NCBI GenBank assembly: GCA_905221605.1 | Contig: CAJNDS010002160.1 | Span: forward strand, 186,001 to 250,000 | Reading direction: 5' to 3' | Origin: Symbiodinium natans | Lineage: Eukaryota; Sar; Dinophyceae; Suessiales; Symbiodiniaceae | DNA: 64,000 bases | Shown: piece after piece, positions 22,401 through 34,400 of the stretch | Numbering within the stretch: position 1 is the first letter of the stretch | Layout: each line of letters begins with the position of its first letter | Notes under the pieces: model-generated | Databases searched by the model: none | What the model was told of the DNA's origin: nothing | Seen by the model: only the letters and a program-made list of their open reading frames with translations | Position numbers and translations under genes: made by a program

Positions 22401-25400
22401 GGCTGCCTTGCTTCTGGCAGGGCCGGAACTGCAGTCTCCTCTGCACTGGCCAGAGCCTCGTCACCGGAACCTTTCACCAAGGCTCCCTCCCCGAGCGACT
22501 CCTCTTGGAAGCACTTCGGCCAGCCGTCCGAGTCCAGGGACACTTTTGCTGACAGCCTCCTTTTCGGTGGCCCCTCCTCGAGCTCCTCGCCCTTTGCTGC
22601 AGGAAGCCTTTTCTCAGGCGGCCTCTCTTTATTCGTTTCTGCTTTCACAACGATTGACTCCACGACGGACTGGAGTCGCAAAAAATCGCAAGAGGTCAGC
22701 TTGCTTGCACAGGCTCTCAAGTCGTCGGAGAGCCTCAGTCTCCGGAAATGACTCAAGATCACTCCGAGTCTTTCGAGCCGCGTATTGCACCACGTGTTCC
22801 CATTGAACTTCGTCTGATTCAGAGCCGGCTCCTGCATGAGCAGGTTGAGGAGGGCACTTCTCAGATTGCCTGGGTGCACTTCGCAGGTGGGCTCCAAGCG
22901 AAGCAACCCTTTGACCAAGGGCAGGACTCGGATCAACCCTTGTGGGTTGCAGGCTTGGGATTTGCTCACGGATTCGTAAGCACCCATGCTCCCCACTATT
23001 TCGGCATTGCTGCTCAGCACCTTGAGCAACAATCCCTCGTCAACATGCGGTTTCGCAAAGTGCCGGGCGCCACCTTTTCCAACCGCCATGGTGGCAGCTC
23101 CAAGGCAGCCTTTTAGCAAGGCCGCCCTGGTCAAACACAAACCTTCTGGCCGCCTTCTCGAGCAAGGCCGCCGCTGGTGAAATTTAACAAAAACCTACCG
23201 GCCTCCCTCTCGATTTGAGCCGATGCAAACGAGGCTCATGAATGCAGGCACCGGCACTCCGAAGCAAAACAGAAAATCAATATCCAAATCAATAAAAAAA
23301 TCAAAATAAAAATCAACAAATGTACACTATTTGTATACCAAATCAAATCAATATGCAGCATGTTAAGTTCTAATTGAAAAAATCAATTCGGAAGCAAGGA
23401 ATCAATATCAATATATTTACCATGACGTTTATTGATTACAATCAATAAAGGATGCCCAGGGTAGGGTCCTTGAACCCTGCTCCCTAAAGAACCCTATAAA
23501 GACGGGGAACCCTATGTTTGAAAACCCTCATATATGTATTGAGGAGGGTATCCCCAACGTGCCGAAACAAGGCGCCGACTTTTAAAGAACTGCCTGCTGA
23601 ATAAGAGTGATGTTCTCCTCCAGAGTGCTGAGAGTAAACGGGGGTTTAGGGTTTAGGGTTTATAGGGTTTAGGGTTAGGGTTTGGGGTTTAGGGTTTAGG
23701 GTTTAGGCCTATACGCTAAACCTTCAACCGCAAAAGCAAGGGCGTGTAGGCCATAATTGTGGGTGACTTGAGGTTTAGGCAAACCCTGAACCCATCTACA
23801 ACCCTAAACTCTAAACCCGAAACCCTACACAACATAGACCCCAGTTCAAAACTGCAAGGTCGCCAACACCGCAGTCTATGCGCCGCACTACTACTCAGAG
23901 GCGCTGGTGGTGGAAAGGGGTTAGGGTTTATAAGCCCTGATACCCTAAACCTTAAGGGTTTGGGCTTTGAAAGCCCTAAACCTTAAACTTGATAAGGGTT
24001 TAGGCCTTAAAAGCCCTAAACGTAAACCTTAAACCACAAGGTTTTAGGGTTTGTAACATTTGTAAACCCTTGACCCTAACCTGTAGGGGTTCAGGGTTTA
24101 GGGTTGAGCTCTGGTAAGGGCCCTTAGCCGCTCTGAGCTTCATGCGCAAGCCCTCCTCACCGCCTTAAGCCACACGCTACGCATTCTTTTAGGGCAGACT
24201 CGAAGCCCTAAACCCTAAACTCTAAGCCCTACAAACCTTAAACCCTAAACCCCAAACCCCAAACCCTAAACCCTCCATCCCAAGTTCTAAACCCTTGGAA
24301 ACCTTGTAACGAGCAATCGACTGGAACATAGGCTTCGTGCTATTCCCAGGCTACTCAGGGCCCTAGCAGACTTCACCAATGTAGGGCATAGGGCGCAGGG
24401 TTAAAGTTGTCGTTTCGGCGTTTGTATTTTGATGAAACAGGCCCGTACACATATACATGTTTTCGCATGCTTTGGAGAGACCACGCCTGCTGACTAAACC
24501 CTAAACCCTAAACCCTAGCCATGGCAAGAGAGACGAGGCCAAAGCTATACCACGGGTTGAGGTTTAGGGTTTAGGGTTTAGGGTTCAGTGAAGTTTGGGG
24601 TTTAGGGTTTAGGGTTTAGGGTTTAGGGTTTAGGGTTTAGGGTTTAGGGTTTAGGGTGCGGAGCTGCAACTGGTATTGTAGAAAGGAGTTAGTGTTGGGT
24701 GTTGGAAGGGTCAACGTACCCGGAAATCCTTCTTGGCTCAAGATGGCCAAGAGCCGTCAGCTTTTGTTGAAAAAGTACGTACGCTTGGGGTTGGGTTTAA
24801 CGGGTTGGAGTAGTCCCGTCCCTTCTCCCTTATCCTGCCTCCTTAGGGTCGGGTGTTCTTGTTTCTGGTTCGATCTGGGAAATCCATATAGGCGACTGTT
24901 GAGGGTTGGTTTCTTTCCCTGTTCCCTTTCGGTTGCCCCCGTAGGTTATGAGCCCAAATTAGGTTCCCTGCGGTTGAGTGTTCTCTTAAAGGTTTTTGGG
25001 ATCAAGAAGCAATGCCTTCACCCAAGCGATGGCTCCAGCCTTCCTCGGATGGTGGACAGAATGGTGGAGCTGGAAATGGTGCAGCTGAGTCTCTGGGTGA
25101 AAGAGCGGTGCTGGAAGAGGTGATTCCTGGCGCTGAAGAACATCTGGAAGAAGCCTTGGTTGCAGAAGACCCCAATGTGGGTATGAATCCCAATGTGGAT
25201 ATGGTTAGCAATGCTGAAGCTGAAGGACGTGCTGTCTCTGTATCGCCAAAGCCTGGTGAAAAAAGGAACTGGGACGCGACTGGTGGTATAGATCGTGAAA
25301 TGGAGGTGACTGTTTTACGCGTGTTGCAAAAACATGGGTATCAGCCGTCGACTTCGACTTCGGGCCGAATGGTAGACCAAGGGTCTCAGACCGATCTGAT

Positions 25401-28400
25401 TGGAGAAGTGCTGCAAGCGGCCAGGAGGCCTCTGAACAAGATTAAAGGGGATCCCTCGGCGAGTTCCCTGGGTGGTGGAAGCGGTTACGAACAGAAGGGT
25501 GCGGACAGCTTTGAAGCTGCACCAACTGCTGAATACGCCATGGGGGAGGAGGAGATCTTACAGATGGAGGCTGAAAGGTTGCGCCAGTTGTCAGAAGAAG
25601 AGGATGAGATGCGTCAAGTCTCTGAAAGGGATGGTTTTCGGAAAGATGAGCATCTGATCAAAGCGTGTGATGGGACAACGTGGGAATGGCACTTCCATGA
25701 AGATGGGAGACAATATTACTACTGCCTGGATACGCAGGAAAGCAAGTGGACGTTGCCGGTTGTAGGTGAAAAGATGAAGAGTGACGAGGTGGTTGGGTCT
25801 CCTTCGGGCAATGAGCTGGAAATGGAGGCTGCACTGGGTTCTTCATCCTCTACTCCGACGTCTGAGTCTACGAGGGCATTCCAGGGTAGTGTAAATAGTG
25901 TAGGTGAAAAAGATTTTTCCTCTACTATCAGGGATAGCGGTCCTAGGGCTGGTGGTGACGCCCCGACCTCGGGTTCTCCTGATGAGGAGGGGATTTCTGG
26001 AAACCGAGCAGACATCGCTGAAGCTCAACATCTGGATCGGGAAGAAATGGAGGCGCTTTCTGAGGGTGTGGCAGCGGTGAAATCGGTGGGTCCAGAAGAG
26101 GAACTGTGTCGGCTGCAGAAGAGAGAGTGGTGGATGTGGTACCTGTCGTTCAGGAAGGTGGTCCTGAAGAGTCGGAAGACGGAGGGAAAAAGTTGTGTGT
26201 TACGACTGAGGAGGTCTCTTCGTTTGGTGCCAAGAGTCTTGCCATTCAAAGGGAAAAAGAAGCTTCTGGAATAGCTGGAGACACGGAAGATCTGAAAGAT
26301 GAGGCCTGGAGCACCAATGATGCGCCAGATAGTACCTGGAGTGCGAAAGAGGCACGGGTTGAGGTGCATATGGTGTCACGTTCCACGGGCGACTGCAACA
26401 ATGGGGCGCAGGTCTCCGCAGCAGCTGATGACGGAGGTTCACAGGTGGACGCACTGGTGCAACCTGAAGTTAGCTGCGAGGAACGAAATAGCAAGGGCTA
26501 CACCGGAGCCGATGAGGCAGCTGTGGTCAATGATGGTGGCAATTCTCCTTTGGAAACCATGGAACCAAAGGAGCCTGCGGTGGAAGAAAATGTACCTGCC
26601 GTGGATGATCAATTCAATAGCCCTGCAGTGGAAGAAAATTTGCCTGCTGCAGAAGGTGAGACAAAAGACTCCAATGATGGGTCCACTCCCATGAAGGGAG
26701 AAGTGTTGCCGTCTGGAAGTTCGCCGGAAGTCGACACCGAGCGAACTGCAGCAGATGAGGCAAGGCCATTGGCTGGAAAAAAGGAAAGTCCTGAGCCCCT
26801 GGAGCACAAGATGGATGATCTTGTGGGACTCGTGCAGGAGCCGGACGAGCAGTGTGACCCAAAGGTGAAGACAAAGGATGCGCCAGGAGCCGATGATACA
26901 GAGATGGTTTCTGAAGGGCATGCAAAGAAAGTGCCCCGAGCGGGAGCCTTGGAATCACCTGGGGTACATTGCTATCAAGAGGGAGATGAGATCATGGGTC
27001 TAGTGCGCTGCATCAATGGGTATGGAGCCTTTTTGGACCATGGTGATGTGAATGTATTGGTTCCTGCAGAAGGGAACAACGCACATCAGTTCAAATTTGG
27101 TGATACTGTCAATGGAACAGTGAAGCGAGTGGAAGATGATGGTACCATAATCTTGGACACCTTTCTGGTTTTGGAAGAGGACGAGGAGGACTCTTCTTCG
27201 ACGCTGCGTAAATGGAAACCCAGCGGCTGGAGTACGTGGTGGACAGATTCATGGTATGCTGGTCAATGGTACCAAGATTCCAACAGTCAATGGGACTGGA
27301 AACGGGAGGAAGAGCAATCCGATGAAAAGGTTGCTGATCAGGAGTTATCCTCAGAAGAAAAAGAGGAAAGGCAACTTTATGGAGAAAAGATCTATAAAGC
27401 TCTTCTTGAGGATGGAAACGAAGATAAGGCCTATGTGGGCAAAATCACTGGGATGCTGTTGGGTCGCCCAATGGAAGATCTACAGGAGTGTGTTGCAGAT
27501 CAATCATTCCTGAATGCGGAAGCTCGGCGCGCCTATGGCATCTTGCAAAGTGATGGTTGGGAGCCTGATGGTACGGAAAGCACAGGCTTGGGAACGACAT
27601 CCACTTTTCCCCGAAAACAGTACCACAACGCGCTCTTCGAACTGGCATGCAGAAAAAGGAGATTTACTCGACCAGTTGTGGGTGAAGCGGTGGCAACGGT
27701 GCTGAGTCAAGGGGAAGATGAGCTTTGGAACGCGCTTTGGTTGGACACCAAGCGATTTTTGCAGGAGCTTGATGGTGCAGTGCAATCCATGAGTAAAAGG
27801 GAGAACAAGCCAATGGAAGCCTACATGGATCCTGACCAGTACAGGAAGGCTCACATGACCCCAAAGGCTGTGTCACCTGGATACAGCAAGCTGTGCAAGT
27901 TCTTCAATAAGGGAAGGTGTCGCAATGGCGATGGGTGTTCCTATGAGCATCGTCGTTATGGTGAAGGTTGGCCAGAAGGAGGATCAACTGAGCCAAAGAA
28001 CAGCCAAGAAGCTGGAGATGAGGATGGGAACATTGGTGACCCTCCCACAGAGGAAGGTACAGTGGATGAGGCACAGCAGGAGCGGGAGGATTTAGCCTTC
28101 CGGGCCAAGTACAATTTTGGCAAAGGTGCATCAAAGGGTGAACCTACGTCGGGTGAGCCAAAAGGTCGTCTGTGTCTGTATTACAATCAAGGTGGTTGTA
28201 AATATGGGACTGCATGCAGGTATCTTCACAACGATGACATAGCATTGGAAGGGACTTGGGAGCCCGGCAAATCTTGGGACAATGCTTCCAGGAAGGCACT
28301 AAGGGACGCGGGGTTCCACCATTGCTGTTTCGATTATTACCTCAGAGGACATTGCCGGAAGGGGTTAAATTCCTGCAGGTATTCCCACGACGAGATGTCA

Positions 28401-31400
28401 GAGGAGCGGCTGGCGCACCTGAAACACTTGGTACATGTGGCCAATCAGGTCCGGTTTGAAAAAGAGAGAGGATGGGAGATTTCGGACAGAAGCACTTTTC
28501 AGCCACCTGCGAGTGGGGGAGCTGAATCTTCCTCATCCTCGGCACCAAAAGCGCTGCAAATGACCAATGTGTCACAAAAAGAAGGTGAAAAGGGTATTCT
28601 GGATGAAGCAGAAGCTGATGAACAAAAGAATTCGGTGGCTGAATCCACTGGTACTCGGCTTCAAAATCCAGAGGAGCCAATTGAAAATTGGATGGCTCGC
28701 AACGAACACCTTTGGGTGTATAGCCCTCATGTAAGTGAGGTGATGATTACACTTGGTGTGACCAACGTGTCGGACTTGCAAGAGTTCATCTTTGTGGAAG
28801 ATTTGGTTGACAAAGGGATCAACAAAGTGACAGCATGCAAAATTCTGCAATTGGTTGGTGGTGTCCGATATCGTCCAGGAGGACCGGAAAAAGCAGTTCC
28901 TTCCGATGCATCTGTACGGGTACAACAATCTTCTGGGAGCAAGGAAACTGGAAGAGAGGCGGTGCGAACCCTCACTCAGGTGCGTGAAGCTGAAGGCTCC
29001 GGTGCAAAAACAATGCCGAGAGGCTCCTATCGGGAGCTTTTTGATAAGGTCAGGTGCCGTGATGCTTGGACGCTTGCGCAGAGGTCTCCGCTGTGCGTAC
29101 AGAAGCTGCAGTTGGTGGGAGTTGGAATGCCGCCGGTGAACCCGCCAACAAAAAAGTATCGGTCAAGATCAAACCCTGTAAGAAGGGGAAGGCCCTTGCT
29201 GGATAAAAAACAGGTGCGACAGGTGCCACGCTCTCGTTCACAACGACGAGTGCAGCCGGCAGAAGTGGTGGAAAAGCCAAAGCCACTGGAACTGAAGCCT
29301 CGTGGTGGGTTGTCGTATCGGTTCAGCAGAGCGTGGGCAGATGTGGTGGATGATGATGATCAGGCGGAGGCTTTGGTCTCTTATGCCGTTTCCTCAAGCG
29401 ATTCAAGCGAGGAGGAGACCAATGCCGCGCAACGCATGAGGGAAATCTTTTTGCAAGAAAGGGATTCACAAAGAACTGCGATTCGTGGCAATGTTCCGAT
29501 GGGTGGTTCTTCAGGCCCCAATGATGGGCAGAAAAAATCGGTTCACCTTGGCGAAGGGCGCGACAAAGCGTCGCGGGGGGAGACCCGCCAAGAAGTGACT
29601 TCACAAGTTTTTTCGCTACCACAACCTTCTCGTCGAACTGAACAGTCTCAAAAAAGAGCAAGGGATGGCTCAGTTATAGTTGGTTCGCTGGCAGTGGGCT
29701 CCACGGATGAGGTTTTACCTGGGCAAGGTGTTGCTGGACAGGTGAATGTATCTGAAAGCGCTCAAGTTCTTCCTGGGCAAGAAGTGCAGGAGACGGCGCT
29801 GGGAGGAGCAGTGCAAATTTCTGGCGAGGAGACTGACCAAAATGAAGGAGAAGGTGGGAGCAATGAACTCCGTGGTGATGGTGCGAAGACATTGGATGTT
29901 CGTCCGGTGAAGAAGGATCCTCAGCAATTGCTGGTTAAAGGTCTTCTGACTCGGATTTATTGGAAGGTTGCTGTTGGCAAGTTGCCAGTGGGGCAAAGGG
30001 ACTGTCAGAAGGGGTCCAATAAGATGGATCGAAATTTGGTTATTAGCATGTCATCCGAGGGTGCAAGCGAACAGGATGAGAACCTGGCACTGGAGGACGA
30101 TGCTGATCAGTCAATGGGTGATGGTGCGATGGTGGTTATGGTGTATGATCCAGGAACGCTGATTCAGTCGCCAACAACTGATTGGGTTATGCGTCGCGGT
30201 TTGACCGATCGTACCATCTGGCCAGCAATAGCGGCTGCGGCACAGAGGATATGTGCTGAAATGGTTCAAGTGGATGAATTGAATGCCCAGCTAGGGACTG
30301 GGACACTCCTTTTTCAAAGGAGAGATCAAGGACATTATGGTGATCTGCATCATTCGTTCCATGACAATCCGTGCTTGCCAGCGGTGGGAAATTATCCTCT
30401 TTCGGTGATGGGTGCATTGCTGTCTCCTGGTCTGGAAGGGGAATTCAAAAATACTGATAAGTTTGGAACTGCTATGGAGGCAATTGCCTATGATTGGAGT
30501 CGCAGTCCAGGCATGGAAGTTCACATTGAACTTATGGCGAGGGTAGCCAAATTGGTTCATCCGTTCCTTACCCTAGGAGCCCAAGGGTCAGTGATGGTTT
30601 CGGAATTTCTCTGGCAGCGCGGGAGGGCCCAGTTGATGGAGTTTCTTCAGGCGGCGACTTGCGCTGATCAATTGGAGGTTCTCTGGAAAAAGATGGACGA
30701 CGATGCTGATGAAGAAGTGGATCCTTCGACAGCGGTGCTGGAAGTTCTTGGACCGGAGGTTGCGGTACTTGATCAAGGGAACAATGAATCCCTTATCCCC
30801 ATTGAAGATGCTGGAGGTGAGACAATTGGTGACACTGGAAGGGATGGCAAACCGCCAGAAGTTTCTCCGGAAGAGGAGACATCCAGTGGGTCATCAAGAC
30901 TGGCTGACACAAGGATTTTCTTGTGGTCAGTGTACTCCCGCGTGGCTTCCAATTTCTCTACGCAGGACCGCACTACTGGTAAGATCTTTGACAGCACAAA
31001 AGGGTATCCTGGTGAAGGACCAAACAATGGTGACAATCCTTCCTCTAAGAGGAACTTACCCTGGATCTCGGAAGACTACCTCGACGAAGTGGTGTCAAAA
31101 AAGATGGAAAGGTCTTCAGATATGGATGGGTTGGATGGGTTTGTTCCGGGAAGTGAGGGACCGTTGGAAAAGGTAGAGGTGGAGAATGTTACTGCCTCTA
31201 GAATTCTTATGGCTCTTTGGAAAAAGGGATATAGAGCTGGGTATAGGAGGTTGTGTCGCTTGAACGCATCTGGATGCAAGGTTGGAGCAATGAAACGTCC
31301 AATCAAAAGGGTGCAGGAGATCGGCACTAGAAAGGCCTTCATGAAAATGTTCAACGTTTTTGGATCGTCTCAGCGTGGCTCAGGAGCTGGCGGAAAACCA

Positions 31401-34400
31401 ATCATGAAGGTGGTAGGACCAAGGCCAGGTTTTCCAGCTGTACTCCAAGCATCAAATACTGATAGCACCTTGGGTGAAGGGAGCAGTTCTCAGGTACATG
31501 GCAATGTTCATGTAGAGCAGAATCGCCCTATGGACCGGTACGAGGCGGAGCGCTTGGAGAAGAGGAAGAAAGGCTTCTGCTATTGGTTCAGCAGGGGAAA
31601 AGATCGCTGCAAATTTGGTGAAGACTGCAAATTCATCCATTCAGAAGATGATGTGGTGCTGCATTCGTATTGGTGCAAATACTATGTGGCGGGGAGACCC
31701 TGCTTCGCTGGAAAGGAGTGTGCGTTCTCGCATGATGCAACTGGTGTGAGGTGCATCCAGTTTGCTCAGTCTGGGAAGTGTCGTTATGGTGACAGGTGTG
31801 TCTTCGAGCATGGTGATCCGCTGGAAGAACAGAGGCCAAGGTCTCCAAGGACGCCCCCAAGGGATGGTCCAAGGAGAAGTTCTGGTGCAAAAGGTGGAGA
31901 AAAGGAGATCTCTCCTGAGCAGTTCGATGATGGTGAGGAGGATTTTATGGTTTATGACGATGATACCAAAATGACGGAACTGTTGATGGAGGCGATTTCA
32001 TTTCTGTCCAATGGCAAGCCAGATTTGGCTCGAGCAGAGGCGGACTCACTGTTCAAACTCCTGAAGTTCAATGGAGATGCTGACCAGATGGATAGAGAAT
32101 GGGTTTCGTGGACCACTGGTATGTTGTCCGTGCTGGAACTTCACGAAGTAGTGAAGTCGTATGACGTTTCGCTCGCGGAGGTGGAAGAATGGGTCAATGA
32201 CCTGAGGATATGGTTCGAGCGTGCCAACGTGGGAGAAGAGAAAGATCCCAAAAGGGGAAAAAAGAGGTCCCTAGAAAGGGAGTCCAGCAAGGATATTTCT
32301 GCCGAAAAGGAGGTGGTTGAGACTTCGGAGACGGAGGTTGCCGTTGAGGAGGAAGTGAAAAAGGTCAAAAAGAAGAGGAAAGCTGCAGCTATCGAAGGTC
32401 CTTACACTCTCCTGGTTCCAAAGCCGAAGAAGATGCCGGCGAACATTGAGAGGGGTGGATCATCATCCAATGCGGTGGTTTCTGCAGGGGAAAAAGCCTG
32501 GAAAATGCGCACAAAGTCAAACGTCGGTGGAAAGACGAAGAAGAAGGAGAAAAGTCAGAGTCCCAAAAAGGAAGAGGTGGTAGTGGTGAAAGGTCCTGAG
32601 GAAAAGGATCGTCCATCTGATGTGGATGCACAAGCGTCTACCACTGTGAATGCAGAGCTGGGTCGATCTTGCCAAGCGATTGAGGACGCAAAGAGAGAAG
32701 GACTGGTATCCTCAATTCAAAGGTGTGTGCAGGATCCTGTTCTTACAGTTTCGGACCTGGAGTATATTCTGCTGCAACTTCACCTCAGTATTGCAAACCA
32801 TCGGAAAAAGAAGTGACTGGATGGTATGGATGAAGGGATGGTTTTTCTCTTTCTGGAGACAGGTGCGCTGGATCGGCCAATGCGCTGAAAATGTGGTGGT
32901 TACTATTAAGGGTATGGAAATCCCTGATAGTAGAAGTCAGTAGCTTTTCGCGTAGCGAAGACCACGGTTTGTGGTGAAGAAGGCCGAAGAGTCTTCAATG
33001 AAAAGAGGATCACGGTGAAAAAAGATTCTCTGTGGTTAGTGGGTTTAGCCAATGTGCTATAATTTCGTCCTGGATGACGTAAAACCATGTTGTGCATTTC
33101 AAGCAGCTGGCTGCTGCCCTAATGGCAGTTTTTGGCCAAAAGATCTGCACCTCCAATGTGTCCTAGGAAATCCTAGGACAGGGGGAGTGCGGAGCTGCAA
33201 CTGGTATTGTAGAAAGGAGTTAGTGTTGGGTGTTGGAAGGGTCAATGAACCCGGAAATCCTTCTTGGCTCAAGATGGCCAAGAGCCGTCAGCTTTTGTTG
33301 AAAAAGTACGTACGCTTGGGGTTGGGTTTAACGGGTTGGAGTAGTCCCGTCCCTTCTCCCTTATCCTGCCCCCTTAGGGTCGGGTGTTCTTGTTTCTGGT
33401 TCGATCTGGGAAATCCATATAGGCGACTGTTGAGGGTTTGTTTCTTTCCCTGTTCCCTTTCGGTTGCCCCCGTATAGGGTTTAGGTGGGTTTAGGGGGGT
33501 TTAGGGTCATCCCGCAGGATGGCTATGCCGCACTTGCCGTGGTCGAACGTTCCGCGCCTGGGACGGCAAGAGCCCACTGCTGTGGCCCATGGCATTAGTT
33601 CTGTTGGAGGGGGTGGAGCCCTATAAACCTCTAAGCTACAGCCCTATACCAGGAGGGGCCCCCTTACCACACTAACTATAGTTAAGGGATGCAGAACCTA
33701 AGTTAGGATCCTTCAAACCCGCTTTTGGGTACTTATATTTCTACTTGTAACACCTAAACCCTAAACCCTAAACCCTAAACCCGAAACCGGCCTTATAGGC
33801 CCCCAAACCGAAAAGCTAGAACTCCAAATTCTCGTCACTTGCAGAGGTCTGCTTGGAGGTTCAGCGTACTTATAAGCCTAGTGCGAACTGTACTTATATA
33901 AGCCCCCTAAATCCCTAAATCCCTAAACCCCTAAATCCCTAAATCCCTAAACCCTAAACCCTAAACCCTAAACCCTAAACCCTCCTAGTAGGTTATGAGT
34001 AGACTTGTAGATGCGGTTTATTTCCCCATGAACCTCCAAGTGTGTTCAAGGGCATCCGGCTGAGGAACCTTCGCAGGTCATGCGGTCCGTGCATCCTTTA
34101 CGCTCAGCGACCCTAAAACCCAAAACCCTAAACCCTATGGAAACCTTATTATTACTGTTACTATTCTTCATATTACTAAATTATTTTTATTATGATTGTT
34201 AATAATTATTTTCCTGTTAATACAATTAGTATTACTACTACTGTTAGTATTATTATTCTTATCGCTATCATTATTACTCGTATTATTATTATCATCATTA
34301 TCTATATCTATATCTGTATCGATACCTATATCTATATCTATACCTATATCTATATCTATATATCTACATCTATGTCTATGTACATATATATATACATATA

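Larger units (their letters stand above)
12933..23165 (-). repeat. About 50 micro-palindromes, sense core CCTT-GNNNA-AAGG with variable complementary arms
   Basis: On the plus strand the core is CCTTTTNNCAAGG (or CCTTTNNCAAGG). Flanking arms of 2-8 bp differ between copies yet pair with each other. Clear examples: 14135-14155, 14601-14623, 14807-14829, 15479-15499, 16432-16450, 19164-19183, 19187-19205, 19241-19261, 19321-19339 and 21806-21824. Others lie near 12935, 12972, 13245, 13425, 13809, 13829, 13898, 14362, 14574, 14963, 15583, 16640, 16790, 18198, 19211, 19298, 19553, 19788, 20051, 20142, 20223, 20357, 20636, 20753, 21669, 21717, 21850, 21869, 22290, 22470, 22905 and 23107. All but one (17822-17840) point the same way. 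They occur in coding and non-coding parts of the 10.9-kb element only. Confidence 0.9.
12536..23461 (-). mobile_element. 10.9-kb inverted-repeat DNA element carrying a leftward gene cluster
   Basis: The ends are inverted repeats: CCCTGGGCATCC followed by KTTATTGATTSTAATCAATAAAC on the left (12536-12570) and its reverse complement on the right (23427-23461). That is about 35 bp with two mismatches, followed by further matches in the AT-rich subterminal DNA. A TA dinucleotide sits immediately outside each end (12534-12535, 23462-23463), as a TA target duplication would give. Inside are four long minus-strand genes plus a HAD-like continuation frame, AT-rich subterminal zones (12570-12830 and 23270-23440), telomere-like DNA (16990-19100) and about 50 micro-palindromes found nowhere else in the window. 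It sits in GH31 intron 6, antisense to that gene. A DDE-type transposase candidate lies at 12983-14944. The family is not assigned: the transposase resembles the CACTA/Plavaka type, yet a TA duplication is not typical of it. Confidence 0.75.
24657..33474 (+). mobile_element. 8.8-kb LTR retrotransposon lacking visible pol
   Basis: Two 287-bp direct repeats (four differences, about 98.6% identical) bound the element, which begins TG and ends TA. The flanking target duplication is TAGGG (24652-24656 and 33475-33479), so it landed in a TTTAGGG array. A primer-binding site follows the 5' LTR and a polypurine tract precedes the 3' LTR. Two long frames fill the interior. High LTR identity and intact frames mean a recent insertion. 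It sits in GH31 intron 7 in the gene's own direction. The half-tRNA primer site suggests a Ty1/copia relation, but no pol domain confirms it. Confidence 0.92.

Noticed and set aside
12933-23165. CRISPR array
   Set aside because: The palindromes are irregularly spaced, lie inside genes and lack uniform spacers; the DNA is eukaryotic nuclear.
26106-32816. Reverse transcriptase, integrase, RNase H or protease in ORF2
   Set aside because: I looked for YxDD, HHCC plus DDE, DEDD-type and D-T/S-G patterns and found none convincing; a profile search is still needed for very divergent forms.
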